Shown one piece after another: positions 17,996 through 28,265 of a stretch of 40,158 bases of DNA (within the stretch, counting starts at the first letter, position 1; the number at the start of each line of letters is the position of its first letter). The position numbers and the translations under genes are program-made. The notes below the pieces were generated by a model. The model was not told where the DNA came from and did no database searches. It worked only from the letters and a program-made list of their open reading frames with translations. This stretch comes from Planctomycetota bacterium. Lineage in GTDB: Bacteria; Planctomycetota; Planctomycetia; Pirellulales; Thermoguttaceae. The stretch covers positions 1-40,158 of the forward strand of contig JAKPGL010000117.1 in NCBI GenBank assembly GCA_029550925.1, given 5' to 3'.

Positions 17996-18211
17996 CGTGT
18001 TTGGGTGGTTTAGGAAAGCAACTTCCAGGGTAGAGAGAGTTTCAACTCTCCCTCTGGAGGGTTAGGCATATTTTCTAAAAAGGAGGTATTTTCAAGGGGG
18101 TACCTAGGGGTTATAATAAGTGTTGCTCAATCGCCCATACCGATTGGGCATGGGCGAAAGCCGGACTATAGGTGTCGGAAAAATTGGCCGAAAAAATTCT
18201 TTGCTAGCCAG
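17996..18211. other. Spacer between oxidoreductase gene and 16S promoter
   Basis: No gene is seen. A hairpin GAGAGTT-TC-AACTCTC (18035-18050) lies 40 bp past the oxidoreductase stop and may end its transcript, though no T-run follows. An AAGGAGG-like string at 18080 is not followed by an open frame of any length. Confidence 0.5.
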
Positions 18212-18239
18212 TTGACACCTTCAGGGTCTGTGCTACAAT
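18212..18239 (+). promoter_or_regulatory. rRNA promoter for the 16S unit
   Basis: TTGACA (18212-18217) is a perfect -35 box. TACAAT (18234-18239) is a -10 box with one mismatch, preceded by TGC (extended -10). The spacer is 16 bp. The predicted start point is near 18246, about 210 bp before the mature 16S, which is a normal leader length. This is the strongest promoter match seen in the window. Confidence 0.8.
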
Positions 18240-18259
18240 GATCTATTGCCTGCACCACA

Positions 18260-18305
18260 CAAGCCTTTGTGGGCTTGGAAGTGGAAAGGGATGATCTTTG
18301 ACAAT
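18260..18305 (+). promoter_or_regulatory. boxB-boxA-like antitermination leader
   Basis: A hairpin CAAGCC-N6-GGCTTG (18260-18277) is followed by TGATCTTTGACAAT (18292-18305), which matches the bacterial rRNA boxA consensus (TGCTCTTTAACA) at most positions. The order hairpin then boxA is that of rRNA leader antitermination sites bound by NusB/S10. It confirms that transcription starts upstream specifically for this 16S gene. Confidence 0.6.
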
Positions 18306-18458
18306 TTGGGAGTGGCCCCAAGGATAGCCGTTTCGGTCTTTGCGGAACCGGATCAAACCGGACATTTTCCTGGTACAACCAGGGACGTTCGGGGATGAAC
18401 CTTTCTGGTGTTTGTAAGCCGTTGCGGGAGGTGCGAACCTTCGGCGACGGAAGCAAAT

Positions 18459-19997
<1,539 letters not shown>

Positions 19998-20002
19998 GTG
20001 CC

Positions 20003-20026
20003 GGTCAGTGCCTCACGACACTGACC
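20003..20026 (+). other. Hairpin just downstream of 16S
   Basis: GGTCAGTG and CACTGACC form a perfect 8-bp stem with an 8-base loop, 14 nt after the mature 3' end. It is likely part of the precursor folded or cut during maturation. A larger stem encloses the whole gene: 18305-18323 pairs with 20067-20083 (see findings). Confidence 0.55.
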
Positions 20027-20093
20027 AACCATATATGGGACGGTTCCCTAATGCCGATCGGTCTTTCCTTGGCCGCTCCCAAAAATATACCCG

Positions 20094-20129
20094 GCCCAGC
20101 CGAGGCGTACGCCTCGGCTGGGCTTTTTT
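20094..20129 (+). terminator. Strong intrinsic terminator of the 16S unit
   Basis: GCCCAGCCGAGGC and GCCTCGGCTGGGC form a 13-bp perfect stem around GTAC (the whole 30-mer is self-complementary), followed by six T residues. It lies about 105 bp after the 16S 3' end and closes the transcript with no other RNA gene inside. Confidence 0.92.
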
Positions 20130-20289
20130 GTGCGCCCTGTCCCTCCACCCTCTCCCGAAAATGCAAACTCTCCTCGGAACCTCCCTGCCGCTTCCCTTAA
20201 GGCTCAGGCTGGCCTTTCTATTCGTCTTAGGGTAATATAGGCAATCTACTTCACTGCAGAACGAATAACTCGTTGTGGGAGGTCTTCCT

Positions 20290-22920
20290 ATGCGAACACA
20301 ATCTCAACCATCTTTCTGGCAGAAAGTCGCTCCGAAAATTCGGCAAACCTTGGGCTTAGGCGTCCTTTGGGTTGTGGGAAGTTGGTGTTTTGGCGAAGAG
20401 GGAGTCAGTGTGCCAGAAAACGCCCCTGGTCCCAGCCCGGCAACGGGGTCCCAATGGATCGCTGCGGCCTCCCAACCTACCACAGAAAAGACTCTACCCA
20501 CCCAGACTCCCCTCTCCGAGGCCAAAAATCTTTTCGACGGACGCACGCTGACCGGTTGGAAGGTGCTGGATGAGTTGGCATTTAAGACGCACGGCAAAGT
20601 AGAAGTTCGGGACGGCCAGATTCTTTTGTACCGAGGCGAACCATTTACCGGCGTCCAGTGGACCGGCCAGTTTCCCCGCTCCGATTATGAAGTCCTGATC
20701 GAAGCCCGCCGCGTCGATGGCGACGACTTTTTCTGCGGCCTGGTCTTTCCGGTAGGTCAGGCTGATTGTTCGCTCATCGTAGGCGGCTGGGGCGGCAGCA
20801 CCGTCGGCCTTTCCAATATCGACGGCGAACCCGCCGCCGAAAACGAAACCGCCAAAGTCTATGATTTTGAAAAAGGCCGATGGTACTCCATCCGCCTTCG
20901 CGTAACCGATCAGAAAATCCTGGTCTGGATCGACCAGGAAAAACTGGTCGATTTCAAGTATCCGGATCGGAAGCTGTCCATCCGCTGGGACCAGGAACCG
21001 ATGCGCCCCTTTGGCATCTGCACCTGGCAAACGACCGGCGCAGTACGAAACGTGCAACTTCGTCGGCTTGGCAAAGACGAACCGCCGGCAGAGCGGGCGA
21101 CGGCCAAACCGGAACCTGCCAAACAGAAATCATCTCAAACCGAGCACCTCCAGCCGAACTTGTCCCTGTCGTCTGCCGAACAGCCCTCTGGTTTACAACC
21201 TCCTGCCTCCACTGGTCGATTGCCTACCGCACAGGGGACCCGCAGCGAGTTTGCCGCGCCGAAGACCTTCGACGGAAAACTTGTCCACTGCCGGGTTGAA
21301 CTTCAAGAAATTGGCCAAGGCTTTCGCATCTATCGGTTCTGGTATCCGTCGCCGATTCAGACGCCGGTAGAGCAAAACAATACGATCCCGGCGGAGTATT
21401 ACCTGCCTGATGGAGCAGAGACTGGGCCGGCCCGGCCAGCGGTCATTGTGCTGCACATTCTGAACGGCAATTACGAGTTGGAGCGGTTGTTGTGTCGGAC
21501 GTTGGCCCTGCGGGGCGTGCCGGCGCTGATGTTCAAGCTGCCCTATTACGACGAGCGGGCGCCGGCGGGCGGTCGGAAACGGCTCCTCCAGGAACCAGAG
21601 CTTTTTGTGCAGGCGTTGCCCCAGACCATTGCCGACTGCCGACGCACGATCGACGTATTGGCCGCCCGGCCGGAAGTCGATTCGGCCAAAATCAGCCTGG
21701 CCGGCATTAGTCTGGGCGGCATTGTCGGCGCTACGGCGGCGGCTGCCGACGGCCGGATCCACCGGGCCGCCTTGCTCCTGGCCGGCGGCGATCTACTGGC
21801 GATTATCCACCATTGCCGGGAAGCCCGACCGTTGCACCAGTTTTTGGAGTCCTTGCCCGCCCAGCGCCGCCAACAGATGGAAAAGGCCCTAGAGGAAATC
21901 GATCCACTCCATCATGCGTCGGCTTTGCGCGAGCGGGCGCAGGCCGGCCGAGTCCTGATGGTCAACGCCGCCCAGGATGAGGTGATCCCCCGGGCCTGCA
22001 CTGAAAAACTGGCCCAGGCCCTCGGCATGGCCGATCGGGTCGTCTGGCTAGACGGTTTGGGCCACTACACGGCCATCGCGGCTTTGCCGCAAACCCTTGC
22101 CCAGACCACGGCCTTTTTTGCCGAGGATTTGCCAGCCGAAGCCAAACCGCCTGTTGTGTCGCCGCCGAAACCGGACACCCCCTTGGAAGTTGCGGGCGGT
22201 TTGGTGCGTGAGCTTTTGACCATTCTGCTTCAAGAGCCGAACGAAGGCCGATGCCGTCTGCTGGATATTTCCGCCGAGGTCTCTGATCCGGAGGGCAAAA
22301 AACACGAGGGCCGACTCCGCTGGATCTGCGGCGACAAGTACCGATTCCGTCTGGAGGTAAAAGTTACCGGCTTCCCGGAACTGCAGACCGGCCAAGGAGA
22401 TCGACCCTGGTTGGTCTCAACGAAGCGGGTCTTTGTGGGACGGATCAACCAGGGCCAGGAGGCCCCAACCAGCCCGCAGCGGCCGGATCCGTTGAAGTTT
22501 GTTCCGGATCGGCATCTGGGGCGTATCAAGGTATGGACCGCTGCCCTGCGAGGCGCGGTCCAAATGCCTAGTTTGCTCCAGTCGCTCCTGGAAGCGGAAG
22601 AAATCCAACCGGCCAGTGGTCCAAAAGTCGCCGATTCGCCGACGGCAGCCCAGACCGGTCGAGTCCTTCAGCTCCGCCAGAAGGAGAAAAAGCAAAACAC
22701 CCTCCAAATGGTTTTGACCCCGGAGGGCCGCCCAAGCCAGATAGAGCTTTCCATAGATAAAGTCCGGGCGAAGATCACGGTGCACGGCTGGCAGGTGGAC
22801 GCCCCAGCCCCTGCGCCGCTCTTCGATCCGCCCGATCTACCCATCCAACAGGTCGATCCGGAAGACCTCGTGCGTATTTGGTCCGCCCTGGTGGAATTTA
22901 TGATGGAAAAGATGGAATGA
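20290..22920 (+). CDS. Secreted DUF1080 - alpha/beta hydrolase - C-terminal domain protein
   Basis: An 876-residue protein with an N-terminal signal (GLGVLWVVGSWCF). Residues about 80-260 form a DUF1080/3-keto-disaccharide hydrolase domain of jelly-roll fold (NLFDGRTLTGWKV, then GRWYSIRLRV and DQEPMRPFGICTW). Residues about 330-625 are an alpha/beta hydrolase resembling acyl/acetyl esterases, with Ser474 in GISLGG, Asp563 in AAQDEV and His592 in GLGHYT as a plausible triad. The last 230 residues are a beta-rich domain that looks LolA/lipoprotein-carrier-like (KYRFRLEVKV, then MVLTPEGRPSQIELSIDKV); this last call is inference. The ATG at 20290 follows GGGAGG; an in-frame GTG 15 bases upstream is less likely. 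It is 47 bp upstream of the GH62-containing gene and probably co-transcribed. The domain combination is unusual. Confidence 0.88.
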   Translation: MRTQSQPSFWQKVAPKIRQTLGLGVLWVVGSWCFGEEGVSVPENAPGPSPATGSQWIAAASQPTTEKTLPTQTPLSEAKNLFDGRTLTGWKVLDELAFKTHGKVEVRDGQILLYRGEPFTGVQWTGQFPRSDYEVLIEARRVDGDDFFCGLVFPVGQADCSLIVGGWGGSTVGLSNIDGEPAAENETAKVYDFEKGRWYSIRLRVTDQKILVWIDQEKLVDFKYPDRKLSIRWDQEPMRPFGICTWQTTGAVRNVQLRRLGKDEPPAERATAKPEPAKQKSSQTEHLQPNLSLSSAEQPSGLQPPASTGRLPTAQGTRSEFAAPKTFDGKLVHCRVELQEIGQGFRIYRFWYPSPIQTPVEQNNTIPAEYYLPDGAETGPARPAVIVLHILNGNYELERLLCRTLALRGVPALMFKLPYYDERAPAGGRKRLLQEPELFVQALPQTIADCRRTIDVLAARPEVDSAKISLAGISLGGIVGATAAAADGRIHRAALLLAGGDLLAIIHHCREARPLHQFLESLPAQRRQQMEKALEEIDPLHHASALRERAQAGRVLMVNAAQDEVIPRACTEKLAQALGMADRVVWLDGLGHYTAIAALPQTLAQTTAFFAEDLPAEAKPPVVSPPKPDTPLEVAGGLVRELLTILLQEPNEGRCRLLDISAEVSDPEGKKHEGRLRWICGDKYRFRLEVKVTGFPELQTGQGDRPWLVSTKRVFVGRINQGQEAPTSPQRPDPLKFVPDRHLGRIKVWTAALRGAVQMPSLLQSLLEAEEIQPASGPKVADSPTAAQTGRVLQLRQKEKKQNTLQMVLTPEGRPSQIELSIDKVRAKITVHGWQVDAPAPAPLFDPPDLPIQQVDPEDLVRIWSALVEFMMEKME

Positions 22921-22967
22921 CCTAGGAGGCCGAAGATACGTTGGCGATAAACAAAGGAGATCATGGC

Positions 22968-25298
22968 ATGTATAGAAGATTAGTTTTCGGGGTTTGTTGC
23001 ATTGGGCTTGTGGTCTATTGTTGGACGCCCTTGGCGGCCGCTGAGGTGGGCGGCCCCGGTTCGGATCGCCAAACGGTCGAACACCAACCACCAGCCTCCG
23101 CCAACCGATCCTTTCCCGAGCCGGAACTGGTGGCTAAGGACCCGGCGGGCCACGGCGTGCTGGGCCGATTGGAAGGCAAAACCATCCTCATCGTCCACGG
23201 TACGCCAGCCCAAATGGGCCGGGCGCACGGCACGTTGCTGGCCGAAAAGGCCCGCATCTTAACTACCCGCGTGCTTTACAGCGTCGGCGGTCTGGATACG
23301 ATCCAAAGCGGCCGATGGTTCCTGGACCTGATGGAAGAAATCCATCGGCGAACCGGACCGTTTGTCCCGAAGCGATTTTTTGAGGAGATCGATGCGGCTA
23401 GCCAGGCTGCCGGCATTTCTGTACGGGACGGCCGACTGGCCAATCTTTTCCCCGAACGGTTCCATTGCAGCGGGGTGGCGGTCCGCGGAAAGGCAAGCCG
23501 GGACGGCCGGGTCTATCATGGCCGGGTGCTCGATTACATGCGGGATATTCACCTCCAACGGGCCGCCGTGGTGCAGGTGTTTATCCCGGACGGGTACAAC
23601 ACCTGGATGAGCCTGGGCTATGCCGGGTTTCTCGGTACGGTAACCTGCATGAATGAGCGAGGCTTGGCCATCGGCGAAATGGGCGGTCGCGGCGAAGGCG
23701 ATTGGGATGGAATGCCGATGACCTTCCTGATGCGGGACATCATGGAGCGGGCCAGCACGGTGGAAGAAGCCCTGGAAATCTTCCGGAAAACGCCCCGCAC
23801 GTGTGAATATTACTATGTGCTGAGCGACAAACATCGGGACATGGCCGCCGTGCGGGCCACGCCTAAAGAACTGCTGGTGCTTCGCCCCGGCCAACAGCAT
23901 CCTTTGTTGCCGCATGTGCCGGAGGATACGGTCTTCATTTCCGGCGACACCCGCGCCCAGGTCCTCAGCCAGCGATTGCAGGAGCATTACGGCAAAATCG
24001 ACGTGGAACGGATGATCCAGATCATCAAACGCCCGGTGGCAATGGCCAGCAACCTGCACAACGCCATTTTTTCGCCGGAGACGCTGGAGATGTGGGTGGC
24101 CGACGCCGGTCGGGACACCCCAGCCTGCGACGAGCCGTATGTGCGGGTCTCGCTGCCGGAACTGGTGCAGTGGTATCGGAAAGTCAACAAATTATCCGAA
24201 GGGCAAAAGAATCCTATTTCGGGGAAGTTTCTCCGGGACATGCCCCAAAATCTATCGGAAGATTTTGCGTCCGGGAGAGACCCTGAAAGCCGCTGTCTGA
24301 TCAACATTCAGGCCGGGGAGCAATCTCTTCCATCACCCTCCCCCGGGCTAGAGGCCGTTTTGAAGGGGCGGTTTTCGTGGCAAATTGGGCCGCCGCTGGT
24401 AGAACCCGTGCAACCGGAAGGCGACGTCTGCTACAGCGTAAAAGACCCCAGCATTGTGTTCCACAATGGCCGATGGCATTTGTTCTGCACCGTTCGGGGC
24501 CAGAAACGCAGCCATCAGATTGAATACCTTAGCTTTGCGGATTGGAAGGAAGCCAACGGCGCCCGGCGGATTCGCCTCGAGAATCATGAGGGATTTTTCT
24601 GTGCCCCGCAGGTATTCTATTTTACGCCGCACAAGAAGTGGTATCTCATTTGTCAGGCCAGCGACCCGGCATGGAATCCGAAATACGGGGCGGCCTTTGC
24701 TACGACGGAAAACTTGGCCGATCCGGCCTCGTGGACGGGGCTTCGGCTGTTGGGCGCCAAACCGGCCGACGGCAAAGCCGGCCTGGACTTCTGGATCATC
24801 TGCGATGAAAAGTCCGCCCATCTCTTTTTCACCACCCTGGACGGCCGAATGTGGCGAGAGGAGACCCGGTTAGAGGATTTTCCCCACGGCTGGTCCGAGC
24901 CGGTGCTGGCCATTCAGGGCGATATTTTTGAAGCTGGCCATGTGTATAAACTTCGGGGAATGCAACAATATATCGCCCTGATCGAAGCCCAAGGTGGGCC
25001 CGGCTGGCGGTACTACAAAGCCTACTTGGCCGATCGACTGGAAGGCCCCTGGAAACCGGCGGCCGACAGCCAGGACCAGTCGTTTGCCAGCATGAAGAAC
25101 GTCCGACAGACCGGCGCCCAATGGACCGATTGCATCAGCCACGGCGAACTGCTCCGCTGCGGTGTGGACGAACACCTGGAGGTAGATCCGAACGACTTGA
25201 AGTTTCTCTTCCAGGGGGTCTTGGACCCAGACCGGGCCGGCAAACCCTACGGACAAATCCCCTGGCGATTGGGCCTGCTGGAACCGCCCAAGCCGTAA
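22968..25298 (+). CDS. Secreted fusion: C45-type acyltransferase/peptidase + GH62 alpha-L-arabinofuranosidase
   Basis: A 776-residue protein with an N-terminal signal (LVFGVCCIGLVVYCW). Residues about 70-400 form an Ntn-hydrolase-like C45 domain: GTPAQMGRAHGTLLAEK, the expected nucleophile Cys167 in RFHCSGVAV, GRVLDYM, and CMNERGLAIGEMGG. In this family, autoproteolysis frees the Cys as a new N-terminus, which here would split the chain. Residues about 470-776 match GH62: VKDPSIVFHNGRWHLFC (base Asp493), LDFWIICDE (Asp607), IFEAGHVYKL (acid Glu655), TDCISHGELLR and PWRLGLLEP. All three GH62 catalytic carboxylates are present, so cleavage of arabinofuranosyl side chains (arabinoxylan) is plausible. 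The ATG at 22968 follows AAGGAGA; an upstream in-frame TTG is rejected. Confidence 0.88.
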   Translation: MYRRLVFGVCCIGLVVYCWTPLAAAEVGGPGSDRQTVEHQPPASANRSFPEPELVAKDPAGHGVLGRLEGKTILIVHGTPAQMGRAHGTLLAEKARILTTRVLYSVGGLDTIQSGRWFLDLMEEIHRRTGPFVPKRFFEEIDAASQAAGISVRDGRLANLFPERFHCSGVAVRGKASRDGRVYHGRVLDYMRDIHLQRAAVVQVFIPDGYNTWMSLGYAGFLGTVTCMNERGLAIGEMGGRGEGDWDGMPMTFLMRDIMERASTVEEALEIFRKTPRTCEYYYVLSDKHRDMAAVRATPKELLVLRPGQQHPLLPHVPEDTVFISGDTRAQVLSQRLQEHYGKIDVERMIQIIKRPVAMASNLHNAIFSPETLEMWVADAGRDTPACDEPYVRVSLPELVQWYRKVNKLSEGQKNPISGKFLRDMPQNLSEDFASGRDPESRCLINIQAGEQSLPSPSPGLEAVLKGRFSWQIGPPLVEPVQPEGDVCYSVKDPSIVFHNGRWHLFCTVRGQKRSHQIEYLSFADWKEANGARRIRLENHEGFFCAPQVFYFTPHKKWYLICQASDPAWNPKYGAAFATTENLADPASWTGLRLLGAKPADGKAGLDFWIICDEKSAHLFFTTLDGRMWREETRLEDFPHGWSEPVLAIQGDIFEAGHVYKLRGMQQYIALIEAQGGPGWRYYKAYLADRLEGPWKPAADSQDQSFASMKNVRQTGAQWTDCISHGELLRCGVDEHLEVDPNDLKFLFQGVLDPDRAGKPYGQIPWRLGLLEPPKP

Positions 25299-25314
25299 GC
25301 CAGTTGGCTTTTTT
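25297..25314 (+). terminator. Short intrinsic terminator after the GH62 gene
   Basis: AAGCC-AGTT-GGCTT followed by TTTT overlaps the stop codon of the preceding gene by two bases. The stem is only 5 bp, with six T residues in total counting the stem, so it is moderate. It separates the glycan-degrading pair from the aquaglyceroporin gene. Confidence 0.6.
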
Positions 25315-25429
25315 CAGAATTGCAAATTGGGGTACTATGTTTGTCAACTAGAGGACTCTACTCCTGGTAAATGGCCGGCGGCCCGCAGAAAAGGCGCAAG
25401 GTCTGGGAACTGTATTTAGAGAGGGAACC

Positions 25430-26206
25430 ATGCAAAGGTCGATCGCTCGGGAAATGGCGGCGGAGTTTTTGGGGACTTTTGTATTGATCGTCTTCGGGTG
25501 CGGTTCGGTGGCCCAGGTGTTGCTGAGCGGCCGCACCAATGGCGAATACTTGTCGATCAATATCGGTTGGGCCTTGGGGGTGACGTTGGGCGTGTACGTG
25601 GCCGGCGGCGTATCGGGGGCGCATTTGAATCCGGCGGTAAGCGTGGCCTTGGCTACGTTGGGACGATTCCCCTGGCGGAAGGTATTGCCCTACAGTGCAG
25701 CCCAACTGGCCGGCGCCTTTGCGGCTTCCGCGGTGGTCTATATTACCTATCTGGACGCCTTGAACCACTTTGACGGAGGCGTTCGCCAGGTGCTCGGCGA
25801 GTACGGCACTGCCGGCATCTGGGCGACCTATCCCCAGCCGTTCCTTTCGCCCCTGCCGGGCGGCCTGATCGACCAGATTGTCGGCACGGCTCTGTTACTT
25901 TTGTGTATCATGGCGTTGATCGACCGGCGCAACTGCGCCCCACCGACCAATCTGAGTCCGCTGGTGATTGGCCTGGTGGTGTTAGTGATCGGAATCACTT
26001 TTGGGTACAACTCTGGATATGCGATCAATCCGGCCCGGGATTTGGGGCCGCGGCTGTTTACATTTCTGGCCGGTTGGGGCGTGGAGGTCTTTCGCGCCGG
26101 CGGTTATTGGTGGTGGATCCCGATCGTCGGGCCGTTGGTGGGCGGGGTGCTGGGCGCCTGGGTTTATGAGTTGCTCGTGGGACGGCGGCATCCTCCGGAA
26201 CAATAA
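25430..26206 (+). CDS. glpF: Glycerol facilitator / aquaglyceroporin (MIP family)
   Basis: A 258-residue inner-membrane channel with six helices and both hemichannel signatures: HLNPAVS (Asn67-Ala69) and INPARD (Asn200-Asp204). The Asp after the second NPAR is the residue that marks glycerol-conducting GlpF members rather than water-only AqpZ. The loops after helix 3 are long, as in GlpF. GAGGGA precedes the ATG. No glycerol kinase or glycerol-3-phosphate dehydrogenase lies next to it, so its physiological solute is not confirmed by context. Confidence 0.93.
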   Translation: MQRSIAREMAAEFLGTFVLIVFGCGSVAQVLLSGRTNGEYLSINIGWALGVTLGVYVAGGVSGAHLNPAVSVALATLGRFPWRKVLPYSAAQLAGAFAASAVVYITYLDALNHFDGGVRQVLGEYGTAGIWATYPQPFLSPLPGGLIDQIVGTALLLLCIMALIDRRNCAPPTNLSPLVIGLVVLVIGITFGYNSGYAINPARDLGPRLFTFLAGWGVEVFRAGGYWWWIPIVGPLVGGVLGAWVYELLVGRRHPPEQ

Positions 26207-26429
26207 AAACTACCACCCTCCGAATCCTCCCCAAATGATTCTAAACTACTTCCGTTGGACGACCGCCGTTGGACGTGCCCTGGAGGAATCGAAAGCCGTT
26301 GCGGAGGGCGGCTAGTTAACCTATTGGGACGTACTGAACGACTTTAGTAATACTTCCGCCGGGAGAAGAAGGCGCCAGGCTCTCCTGGGTGTGGGCAATG
26401 GCGTCATTACCGCACAAGCGGCAGTCCAG

Positions 26430-26569
26430 GTTCCCACTGGAGTTTTGCAAAATGGGCTTGTTCAGGTGTTCGTACACTGAACAGGTCCCTCAAAAATCCC
26501 GTGATTTTTGATGGTCGGTAGTGTACAAGATCGGGGGAAATCCCAAATTTGCAAAACTCCAGTTCCCAC
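26430..26569. mobile_element. 124-bp MITE-like element, copy 2, with 8-bp target-site duplication
   Basis: The element proper is 26438-26561, bounded by TGGAGTTTTGCAAA and TTTGCAAAACTCCA. It is flanked by direct repeats GTTCCCAC at 26430-26437 and 26562-26569, a textbook target-site duplication (a 9-bp reading is possible because a T follows on both sides). An internal hairpin GTTCAGGTGT-TCGT-ACACTGAAC is better paired than in copy 1. There is no coding capacity, so mobilisation would need a transposase elsewhere; none is in the window. Confidence 0.85.
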
Positions 26570-26697
26570 TTACCCAGCCTCCACCCCCGGGGCAAGGCTC
26601 GGCCGGTCTCTCCCACGGCGGAGAGGCGATTTTCTTCAAACGGCGGAATGGTTATCCAGCCAGAAAATTGCTCTTCTTTTGTGGGCGACCGAAGGGG

Positions 26698-26703
26698 TAT
26701 AAT
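26698..26703 (+). promoter_or_regulatory. -10 box upstream of prfB
   Basis: TATAAT is a perfect -10 hexamer 41 bp before the prfB ATG. At 17 bp upstream the sequence is TCTTTT, a poor -35, so the promoter is only partly supported. Confidence 0.4.
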
Positions 26704-26744
26704 TTCTTGGAGTCTCTTGGCACTTTGAGGGAGGAATCTTGGGA

Positions 26745-27867
26745 ATGGAAAAAGAGTGGTTAGATCGGGCCGAGGCGATTCGAGAGCGGCTAAAACAATT
26801 GCAGGACTCTCTTTGACTATGCGGCCAGACAGGCACGAGCGGCGGATCTGGAAGAGCAGATGGCCCAGCCAGATTTCTGGAATCGGCCGGAACGCTCCCA
26901 GGCGGTCGTTGCGGAGTTAAAGGCCCTGAAAGCCATTCTGAAACCGATGGAGACTCTGGCCCGGCAGACCGATGACCTTCACGCCCTGCTGGAGATGGCC
27001 GAGGAAGACGCCGAACTGGCCGCCGAAGTCCCCCAGGCCTTGGAACAACTCGAAGCTCAACTGAAAGACCTGGAACTGAAGGCCCTGCTCAACGGGCCGT
27101 GGGACGGCCATTCGGCGATTGTCAGTATCCACGCCCGGGACGGCGGCGCCGATGCGGCCGATTGGGCCGAGATGCTCCTGCGCATGTATATCAACTGGGC
27201 AAAAAGCCGCGACTATGAAGTGGAACTCCTGGATCGGCAAGACAACGACCCGGCCGGCATTGCCAGTGCGGCGATTGCGGTGCGCGGGCCGATGGCCTAT
27301 GGGTATCTGAAAGGCGAGTCGGGCATCCATCGGCTGGTTCGGATCAGTCCGTTCAATGCGGAGGGCAAGCGGCAGACCAGTTTTGCCGCCGTCGATGTTA
27401 CGCCGGAAATTACCGACGAAAAAGAGGTCGAAATCCGGGAAGAAGACATTGAGGAGCAGGTGTTTCGATCCAGCGGGCCGGGCGGCCAGCATGTGAATAA
27501 AACTTCCAGCGCCGTCCGATTGACCCATATTCCGACCGGCATTGTCGTCGCCTGTCAGACCCAACGAAGCCAACATCAGAATCGGGCCGCCGCAATGCGG
27601 ATGCTGCGGGCGCGGCTTGCCCGGATCGAAGAAGAAAAACGAGAAGCCGAACAGGCCGCCAAATACAAACAAATGCCCAAAACCGGCTTCGGCTCCCAAA
27701 TTCGCAATTATTTCCTCCATCCGGAGCAGCGGGTTAAAGACGCCAGAACCGGCTATATGGTTACAGATTTCCACCGTGTCTTGGACGGCGACATCCAGCC
27801 GTTCCTGGACGCCTACCTGCGCTGGCGGGCTGCGCAGGAAGAACCTTCGACGAAAACGCACTCCTGA
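26745..27867 (+). CDS. prfB: Peptide chain release factor 2, programmed +1 frameshift
   Basis: Release factor 2 reads UGA and UAA and triggers peptide release. The gene needs a +1 shift: an ATG at 26745 (after GGGAGG) opens 23 codons ending CTT TGA C, with TGA at 26814-26816. Skipping the T at 26814 continues in frame from GAC at 26815 to the stop at 27867, giving 373 residues, the normal family length. Visible motifs are the tripeptide anticodon SPF (201-203) and the peptidyl-hydrolysis GGQ (246-248) in SSGPGGQHVNKTSSAVRLTH. An AGGA lies a few bases upstream of the CTT TGA C site as a weak stimulatory Shine-Dalgarno. RF2 therefore autoregulates its own synthesis. Starting at the internal ATG at 26860 would lose the N-terminal helix. 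Confidence 0.95.
26807..26817 (+). promoter_or_regulatory. RF2 recoding site (CTT TGA C)
   Basis: The slippery CTT codon (26811-26813), in-frame TGA (26814-26816) and following C match the conserved RF2 frameshift site. When RF2 is scarce, the ribosome pauses at UGA and shifts by +1, restoring RF2 production. Confidence 0.92.
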
Positions 27868-27909
27868 ATCGCTTCCTCCGGTCTATTCTGCCTAGAAAAC
27901 CGCAACCCC

Positions 27910-28155
27910 ATGTTGGACCTCCGCATCGAGAAGCTCCGGCAGGAATATACGAATCGGTATGTAACCGTCGAAGGCGATCGGCCGGAATATCGGCGATTCC
28001 AGGGCCGGATCGGCCAGGTAAAAACCGTCGCGATGAACGGGCGGGCTTTGGTCCAGTGGATCGACTCGTCCGACCGGGCGTGGTATGCTCTGGATTTAGA
28101 CAACTTGCGGATTGTGGATCGCCCTTTGACTCACCCCTCTACCGCTGGGGAATAG
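27910..28155 (+). CDS. Small conserved protein, SH3/KOW-like, function unknown
   Basis: An 81-residue protein, 42 bp downstream of prfB on the same strand. It is charged and beta-rich: RIEKLRQEYTNRYVTVEGDR, then FQGRIGQVKTVAMNGRALVQ and WYALDLDNLRIVD. The pattern of a basic strand, a Gly turn and aromatic-containing strands resembles small SH3/KOW RNA-binding barrels, and I recall similar short proteins in planctomycetes without a function. The ATG lacks a clear Shine-Dalgarno sequence, which suggests translational coupling or leaderless-type initiation. Confidence 0.72.
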   Translation: MLDLRIEKLRQEYTNRYVTVEGDRPEYRRFQGRIGQVKTVAMNGRALVQWIDSSDRAWYALDLDNLRIVDRPLTHPSTAGE

Positions 28156-28265
28156 TCGTCCCAAGAGTCGCCAGAATGGTGTTTGGATCGTCGCCGGGGT
28201 TGGCCTTGAAAAACGCTCTTCCTAATCCTTTTCAGTAAACGTCCCTCTTAAAAAGGAGTGAACGC

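Larger units (their letters stand above)
26207..26744. other. Spacer between glpF and prfB holding a MITE copy
   Basis: No gene is seen. The region holds the second MITE-like element (26438-26561) with its target-site duplication, and the prfB promoter region at its end. The 230 bp directly after glpF contain short inverted repeats but no T-run terminator that I can support. Confidence 0.6.
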
